A DNA stretch of 64,000 nt from contig JAFFSR010000300.1 in NCBI GenBank assembly GCA_017163975.1, positions 389,501-453,500 of the forward strand. Direction: 5' to 3'. Origin of the DNA: Anastatus disparis (lineage: Eukaryota > Arthropoda > Insecta > Hymenoptera > Eupelmidae). The stretch's first letter is position 1. Each line of letters starts with the position of its first letter. Positions 26,107 through 35,853 of this stretch are shown here, in pieces. The notes under the pieces were generated by a model. It searched no databases. It saw nothing but the letters and a program-made list of their open reading frames with translations, and was not told the DNA's origin. A program made the translations under genes and the position numbers.

Positions 26107-26174
26107 TGAGAGCGGAATTTGAACTCAGAACCTCGAGATCACGAATCCAATGCTCTACCGAATGAGCCATAGAC
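26107..26174 (-). repeat. tRNA-like sequence (tRNA-derived repeat), copy 1
   Basis: On the minus strand the sequence has a D-arm/A-box-like GGCTCATTCGGTAGAGC, an anticodon-loop-like TTCGTGA and a B-box-like GAGTTCAAATTCC. Acceptor and T-stem pairing are poor, so a functional tRNA is unlikely. It matches 57174-57250 closely through TTGGATTCGTRATCTCGRGG, which argues for a tRNA-derived repeat family. Confidence 0.5.
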
Positions 26175-26759
26175 TGACTCAGCCTTTTTAATTAATTAGG
26201 CCTACATTTTATTACAATAATTCATCACTTAATTTATAGATGTGAATTTCTATACTTTAATATTGTAAAATCTAGAACTAGATCATCATACAATAAAAAA
26301 CGTACACCGAATTTTGAAATGAAAATTTTTTTTCCGTTTATAATTGATTCATATAGGGAATTGATGTATTGAAAAAACTTTTTACTGTATATGATTAATA
26401 TACAGTCAAATTTGTGTCAAAGTGATAACAAAAATTATAAACAAATATTTTTTTAAACATAAAAAAAATTTTTTTTTTTTTTTGCAAAAATAAAAAATTT
26501 GATTATATGTAAGTTTTGAGTTTGATATCGTATTCAGCAAGTCAAAAAACTTGAAAAAAATTGCCGCATTCACTAACGTTTAATACTATTAAACGAAACT
26601 TCCTTCCTTTCGCTAAGAGAGCCTCCTGTAAGAGAAAGGGCTTTTTCCTAAGTACTTCAAAGCGAGCGGCAGCATATAATCTGAACAGGCGAGCAGTGCC
26701 ACGAGCCAGCGAGTGTGCAGTACGAGAGGGTACAGTGCCGCAGATTCTACTGTATATCA

Positions 26760-27392
26760 TACGGAAGCCTGTAGGGCTCACCTCCGTACTCTGTCGCTAG
26801 TATCGTACTTTTCTGCTATGCGTGGACTTGTAACAGATAGACTACGTGTAGGAGATAGGCTACGTATAACGCGTACATAAGTAGTATTTTGATTTTTTAT
26901 GAGCGACTGAAAGATGTAATATTCAAAATAATAAAAATATTTAGTCATTAAATGAAAATAGAAGTAATTAAATACTTTTTTATTTATTTATTTGAAGTAA
27001 GTATATGCATTTAAAATAATTTTGTATGAAAGCCTGTAGGGCTCACCTCCGTACTGTGTCGCTAGTAGCCTAGTAGCGTACTTTTCTGTTATGCGTGGAC
27101 TTGTAACAGATAGACTACAAATAATAATAGAACTCTGCATCTCTAAAATACATCATATTTCTTACAGGTTATGTTTATCAAAAAAATTACAAAATTATTA
27201 TTAATTAATAAAATATTGTAATTAAATAATATTTTTATTATTGCGAATTATTACATCCTTCAATCGCTCATAAAAAATCTAAATACTACTTGTGTACGTG
27301 TTATACGTAGCCTATCTGTTACAAGTCCACGCATATCAGAAAAGTACGCTACTAGCGACACAGTACGGAGGTGAGCCTTACAGGCTTCCGTA
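26760..27392. mobile_element. Foldback MITE with ATATCA target duplication
   Basis: Termini TACGGAAGCCTGTAGGGCTC and the complement bound 633 bp. ATATCA occurs immediately outside both ends (26754-26759 and 27393-27398). Arms of ~170 bp pair, and a third partial copy in direct orientation lies inside (about 27025-27120), starting GAAAGCCTGTAGGGCTCACC. No open frame. Confidence 0.75.
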
Positions 27393-27661
27393 ATATCATC
27401 ATGATGAATCACTGAACTGCATGAATCAAAAAGCTGAAGAGTATGTACAAACCAGCTGTAGATATAATAAAACTTCATAATGCGTGTATACGTATAGTCA
27501 ATTCGTAATATTTTAAAACTTTTTAATATTCTAATCCTTAATGGCAGTTTCAGGTATTATATTTATCACTATATAACACGATATTTTAATTTTACTTAAT
27601 CCATATGAACTACATTCAGTATGTATTAACATACTGAATGTATTAATGTCTGATACTAAGG

Positions 27662-28148
27662 AGAGCACCCCATCTCCGGGAAACGGATTTGGCTCAAACT
27701 TCAGGATATGATTATTTGACGAAAAAATAAATCTGTGTTTTTTATTTTCGTTGAATAGGCCCCCCTTTTTTGAAAATATGCTAAGTAAGAGCCTTTATGA
27801 AAACTTGAATAACTAAAGAATTAAGACTCTTACTTTTATGTGGTTTTATTAGCATATTTTAATCGCCTGTAACTTTTAAACCACAAAAGCTTTTTTAATG
27901 CATTACAGCTTAAATTAAAGATTCTAATTCGTGCTTTATTTTATTTTTCATGATTTTTTTGTAAGAGTCTTAGTTCTTTGGTTATTCAAGTTCTTATAAA
28001 GGCTCTTATTCACCATACCTTCAAAAAATGTCTATATCCGTGTCTAGGAGGCCTATTCGACGAGAAAAAAACACGGGTTCATTTTTTTTCATCAAAAGAT
28101 CATATTCTGCAATTTTAGCCAAATCCGTTTTCTGGAGGTGGGTGCTCT
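27662..28148. mobile_element. Foldback MITE, termini AGAGCACCC
   Basis: A 487-bp inverted repeat: the left arm has AGAGCACCCCATCTCC and AACGGATTTGGCTCAAAC, the right arm the complement. Arms of ~190 bp pair around about 27905, including TAAGAGCCTTTAT against ATAAAGGCTCTTA. The target duplication is not certain. Confidence 0.7.
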
Positions 28149-28409
28149 GCTTAGGACAGCAGAAGAGGCAAAGAGTGATGTTTTGATAGTTAATCGACAT
28201 TTATGTGGATCTTTAAAGTCAAGTTTTGCCGTCTCATGTGATGCGGTGCAAAAATTACAGGCTGTAATATTTTTTCTACATGCTGGTGTCATAGATTTTA
28301 AAAATTTGAATTCCTTAACTTGAATTGGTTGACTATAGGAGCATCCTTTCTCATGATGCATAGTTGCTGTTCACTCTAGATTCACTCTAGACCTCATAGG
28401 GAAAACTCC

Positions 28410-28737
28410 CTAGAAGGTCGGGTCACCGGTTTTGCTCAAATTTTGATAAATAATTCTGGAATAATTCAGGATGCATAAATATGAAGATACTTAACATTTT
28501 AGACTTTACTGCTAAATATTTCTGTAGTTGTAGGTAATTAAAGAATTCCACTGAAATTTTTACTATATTTTCAAACGCTTATAGTTTATTAGCATTAATA
28601 GTTAAAAGTTTAAAATTTTTTCAAATGTAAGCTGAGCTTAAATCCTTTCAAAATAACAATTATAGTATGTTAAAACATTATTTTTTTCCAAAATTACAGC
28701 GTAATAAGAATTAGAATATATTTTAGCTTTTATTATT
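28410..28737. repeat. Left half of the foldback repeat split by the Polinton
   Basis: The sequence aligns by eye with the left half of the intact foldback at 63405-63703, for example CTCAAAT, then AATTAAAGAA, AGCTGAGCT, AAATCCTTTC and GCGTAATAAG. It runs up to AGCTTTTATTATT, where the Polinton begins; the intact copy continues ATTATTAATTAATG. The right half reappears at 58773. Confidence 0.75.
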
Positions 28738-28870
28738 AGTAGTATAGGTACCACTATGGAGCGTCACAACGAACCCCCACTCCCCACCCTCCCCGGAGGT
28801 GAATGACCTCTGATTGGTATCACGAGTTGAGTGAGTCATTATGACGTCACGTGGATATATATACATATAA
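28738..28870. repeat. Polinton left terminal inverted repeat
   Basis: It starts AGTAGTATAGGTACCACTAT. About 80 bp match the complement of the right end closely, including GAGGTGAATGACCTC; similarity then fades over another ~50 bp. The TSD ATTATT precedes it at 28732-28737. Confidence 0.85.
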
Positions 28871-29205
28871 TTTAATCTAGAGATGACAAACATTTTCAAT
28901 AATATTTATAAAAAATTTATTAATAAAATTTTATTAAACTATTCAAATTAATCAAGAAAAAATTAGAATTAATTTAATTGAACAATAAAATATTTTGCAA
29001 ATTTAAAAAAAAACGACTTTATTAGGATGAGGTGCAATATTGGTCAAGAAAGAAGAAGATGGTGAGTATACTTTATATTTTTTCGTTTATTGTTTTATAA
29101 AATATGTAGTGGATACAATTATAGTATATGTATAGTGAACAAAACTTATTTTAGAAGTATAGTGTAAAATATTATTTTATAAATATAGTGAATATACGCT
29201 TATAA

Positions 29206-29955
29206 TTATTTTACGACTACAAGATAATTTAACGCAGCTACAATTGAATCAACATGAAGCGCTGTGATTTCGTGAAATACACGAATAATTTCGGTTTTAA
29301 AAATACAATTTTCAGGTTCTTTTATTTTATTTTCCACACTTGTAATTAACGACGCAATTATATCATCATCACACTCTAGTACAGCTCGTTTCACAAAGCC
29401 CGCACAATATTCATCTATTTGAGATCCATATCGAACACCGCACAATTTTTCTACAAGATCAACAATCTCTCCTGCACACACACTAACACCTTTAACAAGC
29501 GTGGTTAAATATTTAATCCTATCATCTACGCAGGATGCAACGCCTTGTAAATACTCGAAAGTCACCTTTTTCATAACAATGCTTTGTCGATACCTTTTGA
29601 CCAGACCAGAAGTAGGGGTGAAATTTTCTTCAATCTCAATGGCTCTATCAGTATGGCTTCTAGTATACCTCAGAATCCAACCAGTTCCGTACACTTTTTG
29701 CTCCATCAAATCATCAGCATTACCATCAAAATATTTTTCAGTATCATCAAACGTAAGCTTAAACTCGTTCCACGTAGCTGTAGTGAAAGCTATTCCTTGA
29801 AAATCGTGTGAGAGTAAACGTACCATTGGATAAAATTCGCCATCTCGTAGTTTATTATATTTAAGACCAACTAAAATTTTTTTCGTAAATGACTTGTTCA
29901 AACCGTAGAAAGAATTAAAGATGGGCTGTGTAAAGTTCTTCTTCTGATGCGCCAT
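29206..29955 (-). CDS. Polinton protein of unknown function (249 aa)
   Basis: An intact 249-aa frame from an ATG, the last gene at the low-coordinate end of the Polinton. I do not recognise a domain. It starts MAHQKKNFTQPIFNSFYG and has a region rich in Asp/Glu around residues 70-115 (FDDTEKYFDGNADDL). The C-terminal half is helical-looking with Cys residues (SVCAGEIVDLVEKLCGV). No signal peptide or membrane segment. A TATA-like motif lies ~80 bp upstream. Being intact next to broken neighbours suggests either a recent death of the element or chance. It could be an accessory virion or host-interaction protein, but nothing in the sequence decides this. Confidence 0.7.
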   Translation of the reverse strand: MAHQKKNFTQPIFNSFYGLNKSFTKKILVGLKYNKLRDGEFYPMVRLLSHDFQGIAFTTATWNEFKLTFDDTEKYFDGNADDLMEQKVYGTGWILRYTRSHTDRAIEIEENFTPTSGLVKRYRQSIVMKKVTFEYLQGVASCVDDRIKYLTTLVKGVSVCAGEIVDLVEKLCGVRYGSQIDEYCAGFVKRAVLECDDDIIASLITSVENKIKEPENCIFKTEIIRVFHEITALHVDSIVAALNYLVVVK

Positions 29956-30033
29956 TTTTTTCCTTTTTTCCTAATAGCTTTCTACGATACGAACGTCGAC
30001 TGAATGACTGTCATCTTGATGAATATAATCTCG

Positions 30034-30044
30034 TTATATAAAGG
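30034..30044 (-). promoter_or_regulatory. TATA-like promoter motif upstream of the 249-aa gene
   Basis: On the minus strand CCTTTATATAACG lies about 80 bp before the ATG at 29955, a plausible TATA position for a short leader. No initiator was confirmed. Confidence 0.35.
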
Positions 30045-30109
30045 CTTAACACAAGAGACAGTGGAGGGGATAAGGTGATGACTAAGAAAATGCACTCTCG
30101 CTACTTCTT

Positions 30110-30469
30110 TGTAACGAACGTGCTTTTACGGCAAGAAAGTAACAATGATCCCCAGAAAAGCTATCGTCAGCATTATTAATGAACACGTGTCTTGCAGCTG
30201 CAGTATTATTTTCTACCGAATCAGCAAAAAAAATTGTTATTGAATTCCTCGAACTCTGACCTCATTATTTCTTTGGTGAGCGTTACTTTACGAGAAGAAA
30301 ATAACAATCATACCTAGAAAAGTTATCATTAACATGTCTGATCGACACGTGGCTTGCAGCTGCAGTATTGTTTTCTAAGAAACCAACAATAGAATTATTA
30401 AATTCCACGAACACTGATCTCACTATATTCTTGGTAACGAACATGACTTTGTGACAAGAAAGTATCAGG
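30110..30469 (-). pseudogene. Two decayed tandem copies of the protease gene 3' end
   Basis: Two ~170-bp blocks (about 30110-30270 and 30275-30440) resemble each other and the 3' end of the protease gene (about 30510-30640). They share CAGAAAAGYTRTCGTCAGCAT-type words, TTTTCTA-CC-AAATCAGCA-like words and CCTCGAA. One keeps an open frame with HVNDNFSRYDC, parallel to HADDNFSGNGC in the protease. This is local tandem duplication of the gene's end, with no independent function implied. Confidence 0.6.
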
Positions 30470-30985
30470 TTACAATAACGCCAGCTTACCACAACACTTT
30501 TGAAAACATCTTATCATACAACAACCATTTCCAGAAAAGTTGTCGTCAGCATGTTTGAACGGTACATAATTTCTGGCTACAGCATCGTTTTTTACTAAAT
30601 CAGTAGGAAAATTTTTAAGAAATTTCTCGAAACCCAATCCAGATGTCATGTAATCCAAGAACATAATACAAAATTGGCCGCATACATCAGATGTTTCACT
30701 CTGTAATTGCACCGTATTCCAACGGAATCTATTACAATTACGACGTAGACGGTTAATATAATCTGGTATCAAAGGTGGCATTCCATAACTATCAAAATAC
30801 CAAGCTGTACCACTACGGTTAACATACATACACACCCACTGCGTTCCGGGTTTTGTATGGCCATCAGTGTTCACTACAATTGCTGTCGGTTTCGTCCACA
30901 CCTTCGGAATTTGATTTGCTGGGTACACTCCTACAGAGTGGGACGGTATAACCTTCAAAATTTCCATTATCTCTAGGCTGTTCAT
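30470..30985 (-). CDS. PRO: Adenain-like cysteine protease, catalytic His replaced
   Basis: The Polinton maturation protease of the adenovirus/Ulp1 (C5/C48-like) fold, which in the family cleaves capsid precursors. The start is the ATG at 30985; upstream codons lack one. Visible landmarks are GTQWVCMYV, YFDSYGMPP (acidic residue), WNTVQLQS and DVCGQFCIMFLDYM (Gln-x-Cys of the oxyanion/nucleophile region). The position before Trp that is His in this family reads Gln (codon CAG), so the triad is broken although the frame is open. 171 aa, near the usual size. It overlaps the upstream gene by 122 nt. Confidence 0.85.
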   Translation of the reverse strand: MNSLEIMEILKVIPSHSVGVYPANQIPKVWTKPTAIVVNTDGHTKPGTQWVCMYVNRSGTAWYFDSYGMPPLIPDYINRLRRNCNRFRWNTVQLQSETSDVCGQFCIMFLDYMTSGLGFEKFLKNFPTDLVKNDAVARNYVPFKHADDNFSGNGCCMIRCFQKCCGKLALL

Positions 30986-31517
30986 CGCAAAGGAGTGTCG
31001 GTGATTGAAACACAAATTCAGAATCACGCTCCAAATCTCGTAAAGATAACCATTTTTTTAAACGGTACGCATTGTTTAAAGCGCACGTATATTTTAGATG
31101 AGGTGTCTTTACAGCGTGATTGAGACAATACTTATTTAACCAGGGTAGCTGATTAAATGACGGGCAATCTTTATTTGATTCTAAATTTATAATTTCTCGC
31201 GCTGTAATACCGTATAAAATTGACCACTTTTGTTTACCTCTCACGTAAATTTTTCTAACTTTTCGAGTAAGATCGCGCAACGTTTGGTAGAAAGCTTTCT
31301 CCGTGACATCACCCTCAAAATAGTCAAGACCATGATGATGTTCTGCAAGCCAATTATTTTCTCTTCTTATGCATCTGCTAAAAGCGTTTATACGATTTTT
31401 CGATGTGATAATCCAATGACCGCTTAAATCATCGTTCAAAGCTACGATGGCGACTTCTTTTGGAACAACTCTGTTATTGCTATCTTTTAAGCACTGAATA
31501 TCCACGACTACATCCAT
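30864..31517 (-). CDS. Conserved Polinton protein, unknown function (217 aa)
   Basis: It starts MDVVVDIQCLKDSNN at an ATG. HHGLDYFEGDV and KIYVRGKQK followed by a Cys/Leu-rich region recur, as I recall, in Polinton proteins of other animals that keep this gene next to the protease. An alternating acidic pattern has made others think of nuclease folds, but I cannot show catalytic residues. The last ~40 codons overlap the protease start in another frame and look less protein-like, so the real C-terminus may have been altered by an indel. Confidence 0.65.
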   Translation of the reverse strand: MDVVVDIQCLKDSNNRVVPKEVAIVALNDDLSGHWIITSKNRINAFSRCIRRENNWLAEHHHGLDYFEGDVTEKAFYQTLRDLTRKVRKIYVRGKQKWSILYGITAREIINLESNKDCPSFNQLPWLNKYCLNHAVKTPHLKYTCALNNAYRLKKWLSLRDLERDSEFVFQSPTLLCDEQPRDNGNFEGYTVPLCRSVPSKSNSEGVDETDSNCSEH

Positions 31518-31622
31518 GATTTAACTTTTTGTCTGACCAATGCAACGATTAAAGCTATACTGAGGAGTAACGGTAATGTCTTTTCATCCGATAAAATTTG
31601 TAAGCGCCATCTATTGATAGCT

Positions 31623-32949
31623 TTACCCATTAAAATCTACAATTGTTTGTCGTGATGCGTCAATCTCTAAAATGTTATCGTATTCTGCATAAATTATACA
31701 ATTGACGGTGTCTGTCAGAGGTTCGCTAAATCTGACATCGAGTCTAACACTTCCATGTTTTATTAAATTCCAATGAGTACATTCATTTGCCGATAAATCG
31801 GGTGATATATCAAACGCAAACAGACAGAAACCGTTTGGATACGACTCACGAGTAATTTTATTTCCCTCATTGAGAAAATGGACACCTGTACCGCTGAATA
31901 AAGTATGATATGCATCAACGTATAACTTTTTTACTTTGAAATCAGGTTGTAATGGTTTTGAAGGTATTTGAACACCATCAACAAACAAACATAGAAAATT
32001 GATGTTAAAATGATCAAAATTGAACGGATTGAGCATTCGGTCTCCGTTAAACGCCTTGTTTTGAACAAACCCTATGATTATTCTTTTAGGTAACTGTCCT
32101 AAAATAATATTATCCAGAGTTTCACCATGTATGCCGCTATGCATTGTTACAGCTTTGACTTCAACTCTTGTGAGAGGGTATTTAGCTGTAGCTTTAGAAA
32201 GTGCTTTTGCGTGTGCTAATAGCACACCTGGGTTAATTTTTACCCGTCTAACTAAAAGATTAGCTTCTTCTATATGTACCGCAAAGTATCCTGAAGGATC
32301 CATGAGGCAAAATCCATCTCGAGAGCGCACTAAACGAAGTCTTACTTCAACGCCGTTTAGTAATAACTTTTCTTGATTAAACACATCGGCATGTAAATGC
32401 CCGACAAGATCTACAGTTTTTTTTTGTGCCCAAATATTCACGCCGCTTAACAAGTCCTTGGTTGTCACTACCCACATCGTCCATTTTCCCAGCTGTATCG
32501 TCACACCACAAAACGGTTGATAAATGAGAATTTTTAGCAGCAGGGCCATAGTTGAGCAGTGTCTCGATGTATGCTCTGTACGCGTAAGCATTATTTGGAG
32601 CTGTCACAGGTTTCTGGTTAAATAGTACATCTAATTGGCTGAATAGTGAGTGCATAAAATTATTCACCGGTGCCACTTTATTGAGTAGTTCTGCAGTCAC
32701 ATTTCCAGGATACTCATCGACAGTGGTGTATAAGCTAACGCGCAAGCTAAGCATAGTATGTGCTAAATCTAAATAATCTTCACCATTTCCAGATATTACA
32801 AATTCTATAGGTGCGTCATCAGTCAACGAGGAGATAGGCTTATACTGGACCCAATGAGAGCTCTCGATAGTAGTCTGTGTCGGAGGAATGTCGAATAGGA
32901 GCAATTCCGATTTCATGCACTCACAGGACTGTGTGTGTAAAAACGCCAT
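31623..32949 (-). pseudogene. MCP: Major capsid protein (double jelly-roll), frameshifted
   Basis: The hexon-like capsid protein that builds the Polinton's predicted icosahedral shell. The N-terminal frame (from 32949) has CMKSELLLFDIPPTQT, HWVQYKPISSLTDDAPIEF, NNFMHSLFSQLDVLFN and YRAYIETLLNYG, diagnostic for this family. The C-terminal frame (to 31623) holds FAVHIEEANLLVRRVKI, FVQNKAFNGD, NPFNFDHFNI and YPNGFCLFAFDISPD. The two frames meet at a run of nine A on the coding strand (32417-32425), where one base too many breaks the gene. Together they would be about 440 residues, shorter than some homologues. Known from the family: two stacked jelly rolls per subunit, trimeric capsomers. Confidence 0.9.
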
Positions 32950-32951
32950 TT

Positions 32952-33494
32952 TTAATCGAAAATATCTCTTGTCGTTCGTACTTTTTTACTTTTTCGAGAA
33001 TATTTCTTTTTTTTTCTGGTTCTATTTATTTTCTTCTTTACTACTTTATTCCTTTTATTTTTTGTGCTGCGCCGTTTAATCTTTCTTCGAGTGCTCTTAA
33101 CACTGACACGGCCGTCATCCAACTGCAAAGCAGACAGATAACGCTGTTTCTTATATCCAGATCCTTCCATCAATTTATCCAGTTTCTCTTCAGCCTTTCT
33201 TTCAAGATTTGTGCCAGACTCTTTTATACGATTCCGTAGAGATTCTTTGATTGGAGTATTCTGTGTTGCAACGTCAGATAAAACGTTCACACCGGTACGC
33301 AATGCCTCCTTTCCCACAGCTTTAGCACCACGGGTGAGTAGCGGTAGTACACGACGAAACAACCCAGCTAGAAAACTTCCTACACCACCATGCCCTCTTT
33401 GATAGGGGGCTCCAACGTAAATACGTCCGATACCCCTACCATTTTTACCACCACCACCGATCTGCATGTCAAAGTATGCCTCGTAATAATTCAT
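32952..33494 (-). CDS. Basic Polinton virion-associated protein
   Basis: A 180-aa protein. It has a Gly-rich start (IGGGGKNGRGIGRIYVG), a hydrophobic/amphipathic block (GSFLAGLFRRVLPLL, then GAKAVGKEALRTGVNVLSD) and a C-terminal ~50 residues that are almost all Lys/Arg. Proteins of this composition lie between the two capsid genes in Polintons, and an adenovirus core/cement-like role (DNA packing, membrane contact) has been discussed; that is inference. It ends 2 nt before the major capsid start. Frame intact. Confidence 0.75.
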   Translation of the reverse strand: MNYYEAYFDMQIGGGGKNGRGIGRIYVGAPYQRGHGGVGSFLAGLFRRVLPLLTRGAKAVGKEALRTGVNVLSDVATQNTPIKESLRNRIKESGTNLERKAEEKLDKLMEGSGYKKQRYLSALQLDDGRVSVKSTRRKIKRRSTKNKRNKVVKKKINRTRKKKKYSRKSKKVRTTRDIFD

Positions 33495-33537
33495 CTTTTT
33501 TCTTATTAATCAATACGATGAAAGTGCAATGTCACTG

Positions 33538-34323
33538 TCAAGGTGCCAAAATCAATGGTATTGGCTGACCTTGTTGATCTCTTATATCTATTTCAATAGT
33601 TTGAAAAGAGTTAAACAATAGCGGTATGTACATAGATGGTGAAAAGTTTTTTATTTTTACACCACCATATTTGCAATCCTCAGTATTTAAGGAAACCGCT
33701 TTTAATAATTTACCTTGCACATCTCCGATTACATAAGGTTCACAGATGTCACTGTACACCATTAGAGTTGTTGGTAACCCATTAGAAAGATTAGCAGGGT
33801 AATTAGCTAAAGTGGGTTCTTCTTTATCGACCTTGATAGCTTCATTTTTTCCAGTTTCAAACCCGAGAATTTTTCTCAAATTCCTTGACAATTCTAAAAC
33901 GTGATCAATTGGCGTACATTCCTCTGTTAAACAAACGCGTCTGATTGATACGTATCCACCACGCTCTATCTGGAAACGTAGATGGTCTTTTACACAGCTC
34001 AGATTGTTCACCTCCTCCACGAGACTTTCTAAATGTTTGTAAACACCTGGACGTATAAAATTAATGGATGAAACGACCGGTGCAATTTTATTAGTCCCCA
34101 GCGACGATGGTGGTATATTTTTTACACAGACAAATCTTTCGTCCTCGTTTGGTGGAACATGTTGAAATGTCATAGGAATTTGGATCTCCGAAAGTGCAAC
34201 ACTCCAATATCCTTGCAGTCGTATTTGTTGTGGTAGATGAGTGACGAACCGTGTTGTAGTATTGTCAGGGAAATAATGCATACTACTATTACTAGGTAGT
34301 ATAATGTAAAATTGATCCTTCAT
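33538..34323 (-). CDS. mCP: Minor capsid (penton-like) protein
   Basis: A 261-aa intact frame starting MKDQFYIILPSNSSMHYFPD, the conserved start of the Polinton single-jelly-roll vertex protein. It continues with FVTHLPQQIRLQGYWSVAL, SEIQIPM and a C-terminal GGVKIKNFSPSMYIPLLF. In the family it caps the vertices of the capsid formed by the double-jelly-roll protein. Its ATG overlaps the stop of the integrase/chromodomain frame (ATGA at 34320-34323), suggesting coupled translation or simple compaction. It is one of the few core genes here without a break. Confidence 0.85.
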   Translation of the reverse strand: MKDQFYIILPSNSSMHYFPDNTTTRFVTHLPQQIRLQGYWSVALSEIQIPMTFQHVPPNEDERFVCVKNIPPSSLGTNKIAPVVSSINFIRPGVYKHLESLVEEVNNLSCVKDHLRFQIERGGYVSIRRVCLTEECTPIDHVLELSRNLRKILGFETGKNEAIKVDKEEPTLANYPANLSNGLPTTLMVYSDICEPYVIGDVQGKLLKAVSLNTEDCKYGGVKIKNFSPSMYIPLLFNSFQTIEIDIRDQQGQPIPLILAP

Positions 34324-35402
34324 GATGTTTTTTCGATTTGGCTGGCTGCAACCCAGGAATTAAATTTATCGGGGTAACCTTTCCATTTAACAAAATATTT
34401 TTTATTCCGGCCACTTCCAGTACTTTTTAAAATTTTTTCAACTTCGAAACTCGCGTTATTTAAATCCTTTTTTACTCTACTCAACTCGTGCACGTAGAAA
34501 CACCCTTCAATATCCTCATCAGCTAAATCTTTTGGAAAGTATACCGGTGGCGGGCGCGCTACTGAAATACGTGTAATTTTAAACAGTTCCAATGTTCATC
34601 CACCCTCGTATCCTTTCGCAAACACGTTTCTTGCTCGACTGACCCGTACTAGGTCACCGATGGTGTATTTAGGTTTTCGGTACTTGGAGCAACCATATCG
34701 AGATTCTAAATTTTTTCGAGCTTTGTGGGCGTTGTAAATCGTAACAGATGCTGGCTCCATCTTGATGGATGAGTGTTTGCTATGATTGTAAGACTCTAAT
34801 ATTTTTTCTAGAATATCAACGTATCGACGAGTGTTTTTATGCGTAAAATATCGCCACATCCGTTCCTTTATAGTTCTTATAAACCTTTCGGCTACAGCTG
34901 CTTTAATATCAGGACTTCGCACTATTCTAAATGAAATTTCATTTTTCTTCAACACTTCTTGCAGATGCTTTCCTAGAAATTCTTTCCCCTTGTCCGTTTG
35001 AAAAATCACAGGTTTTCGATTAGCACTGTTTTTCAAAATGTTTTCAAATGCTTTGGCAACACTTTTTGAAGTTTTATCCATGAGTGGTAAAGCCCATGCG
35101 TATTTACTCAAAACGTCGATGACAACGAGGATATAAGTGTAATTATCGTTGTAAGTTTTGACCGCTCTCATATCCATCAAATCTGCCTCCCAGACGTCAT
35201 CACGATTTCGAACATTGTAATGGCGTCTAGGAAACTTGTGTCGTACAGGTCTGTGCAGATTGTAAACATCCTGACACTTGAGCCAGTCGATTACTTTTCG
35301 AGCTGGGTATTTCTTTCGTACAGAGGTTATAATTTTATTAGCCCTCGCATATGCTTCTGGTCTTGGTGGACCAAAATAAAGCTTACTTAATTGTTTCTGC
35401 AT
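34320..35402 (-). pseudogene. INT: Retroviral-type integrase with C-terminal chromodomain, one in-frame stop
   Basis: The Polinton integrase, which in the family joins element ends to host DNA with 6-bp spacing. The first ATG is at 35402, overlapping the stop of the phospholipase-like gene (TAATG). The DDE core shows DVWEADLMDMR (first Asp), VIFQTDKGKEF (second Asp) and AVAERFIRTIKERM (Glu). After the core, YTIGDLVRVSR is followed by an in-frame TGA at 34596-34598; the same frame then continues with SFYV-like and a chromodomain (FEVEKILKSTG, YFVKWKGYPDKFNSWV), which is thought to guide target choice. The stop separates core from chromodomain, so the copy is presumably inactive. Confidence 0.9.
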
Positions 35403-35797
35403 TATTCTTGTTTTTTTCCTTTTGCTTGCTTCTTCGTCAGAATCATACACGTTTTTGTCTTCTTTATTTTCTTACCCCTGCATTTTATAGCCTTCTTAAT
35501 ACGCGAAAAAATTTTTTCAAAAGTAATTTTACTAACCATACAACAAGCAGTCATCATTGCAACTGTACGTTCATCGGATGGGGTTTCACTACCAAGCACC
35601 CGAGAAAAAGCTTTCTCTGCTAGTATTTGGTCAGCTCGACGACGATCTGTCGACTTTTTATTGGCATAGGCTATGTCATGTTCACGACACGCTTCATCAA
35701 GCGGGTTAATTCCAACATCACCACGTTTAAGACGATCAGCCAGTTTTGTTCCGGGTCCGCAAAATTTGTATCCTGGTACATGCATCTCAAAAGGCAT
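35402..35797 (-). CDS. Parvovirus-type phospholipase A2-like protein
   Basis: A 131-aa intact frame. Residues 8-16 read GYKFCGPGT, the calcium-binding-loop-like YxGxG variant, and residues 35-46 DEACREHDIAYA, which holds the His-Asp catalytic pair and Tyr of secreted PLA2. This architecture is that of the phospholipase domain of parvovirus VP1 and of a gene found in some Polintons. Its likely role is membrane breach during entry of the particle (inference from the parvovirus case). The C-terminal ~40 residues are strongly basic (KCRGKKIKKTK), suggesting nuclear or nucleic-acid contact. It lies directly before the integrase. Confidence 0.85.
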   Translation of the reverse strand: MPFEMHVPGYKFCGPGTKLADRLKRGDVGINPLDEACREHDIAYANKKSTDRRRADQILAEKAFSRVLGSETPSDERTVAMMTACCMVSKITFEKIFSRIKKAIKCRGKKIKKTKTCMILTKKQAKGKKQE

Positions 35798-35853
35798 TTA
35801 ATCAATTATAGAATCTAGAACAGACTTTTCCCCTTCATCGTCTTTCTCTAATT

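Noticed and set aside
26542..26800. Overlapping 79-codon frames on both strands
   Set aside because: No homology or splice context; they run into the foldback MITE that starts at 26760.
32877..33402. Plus-strand hydrophobic frames
   Set aside because: Complement of the Lys/Arg-rich tail and flanks of the basic Polinton protein.
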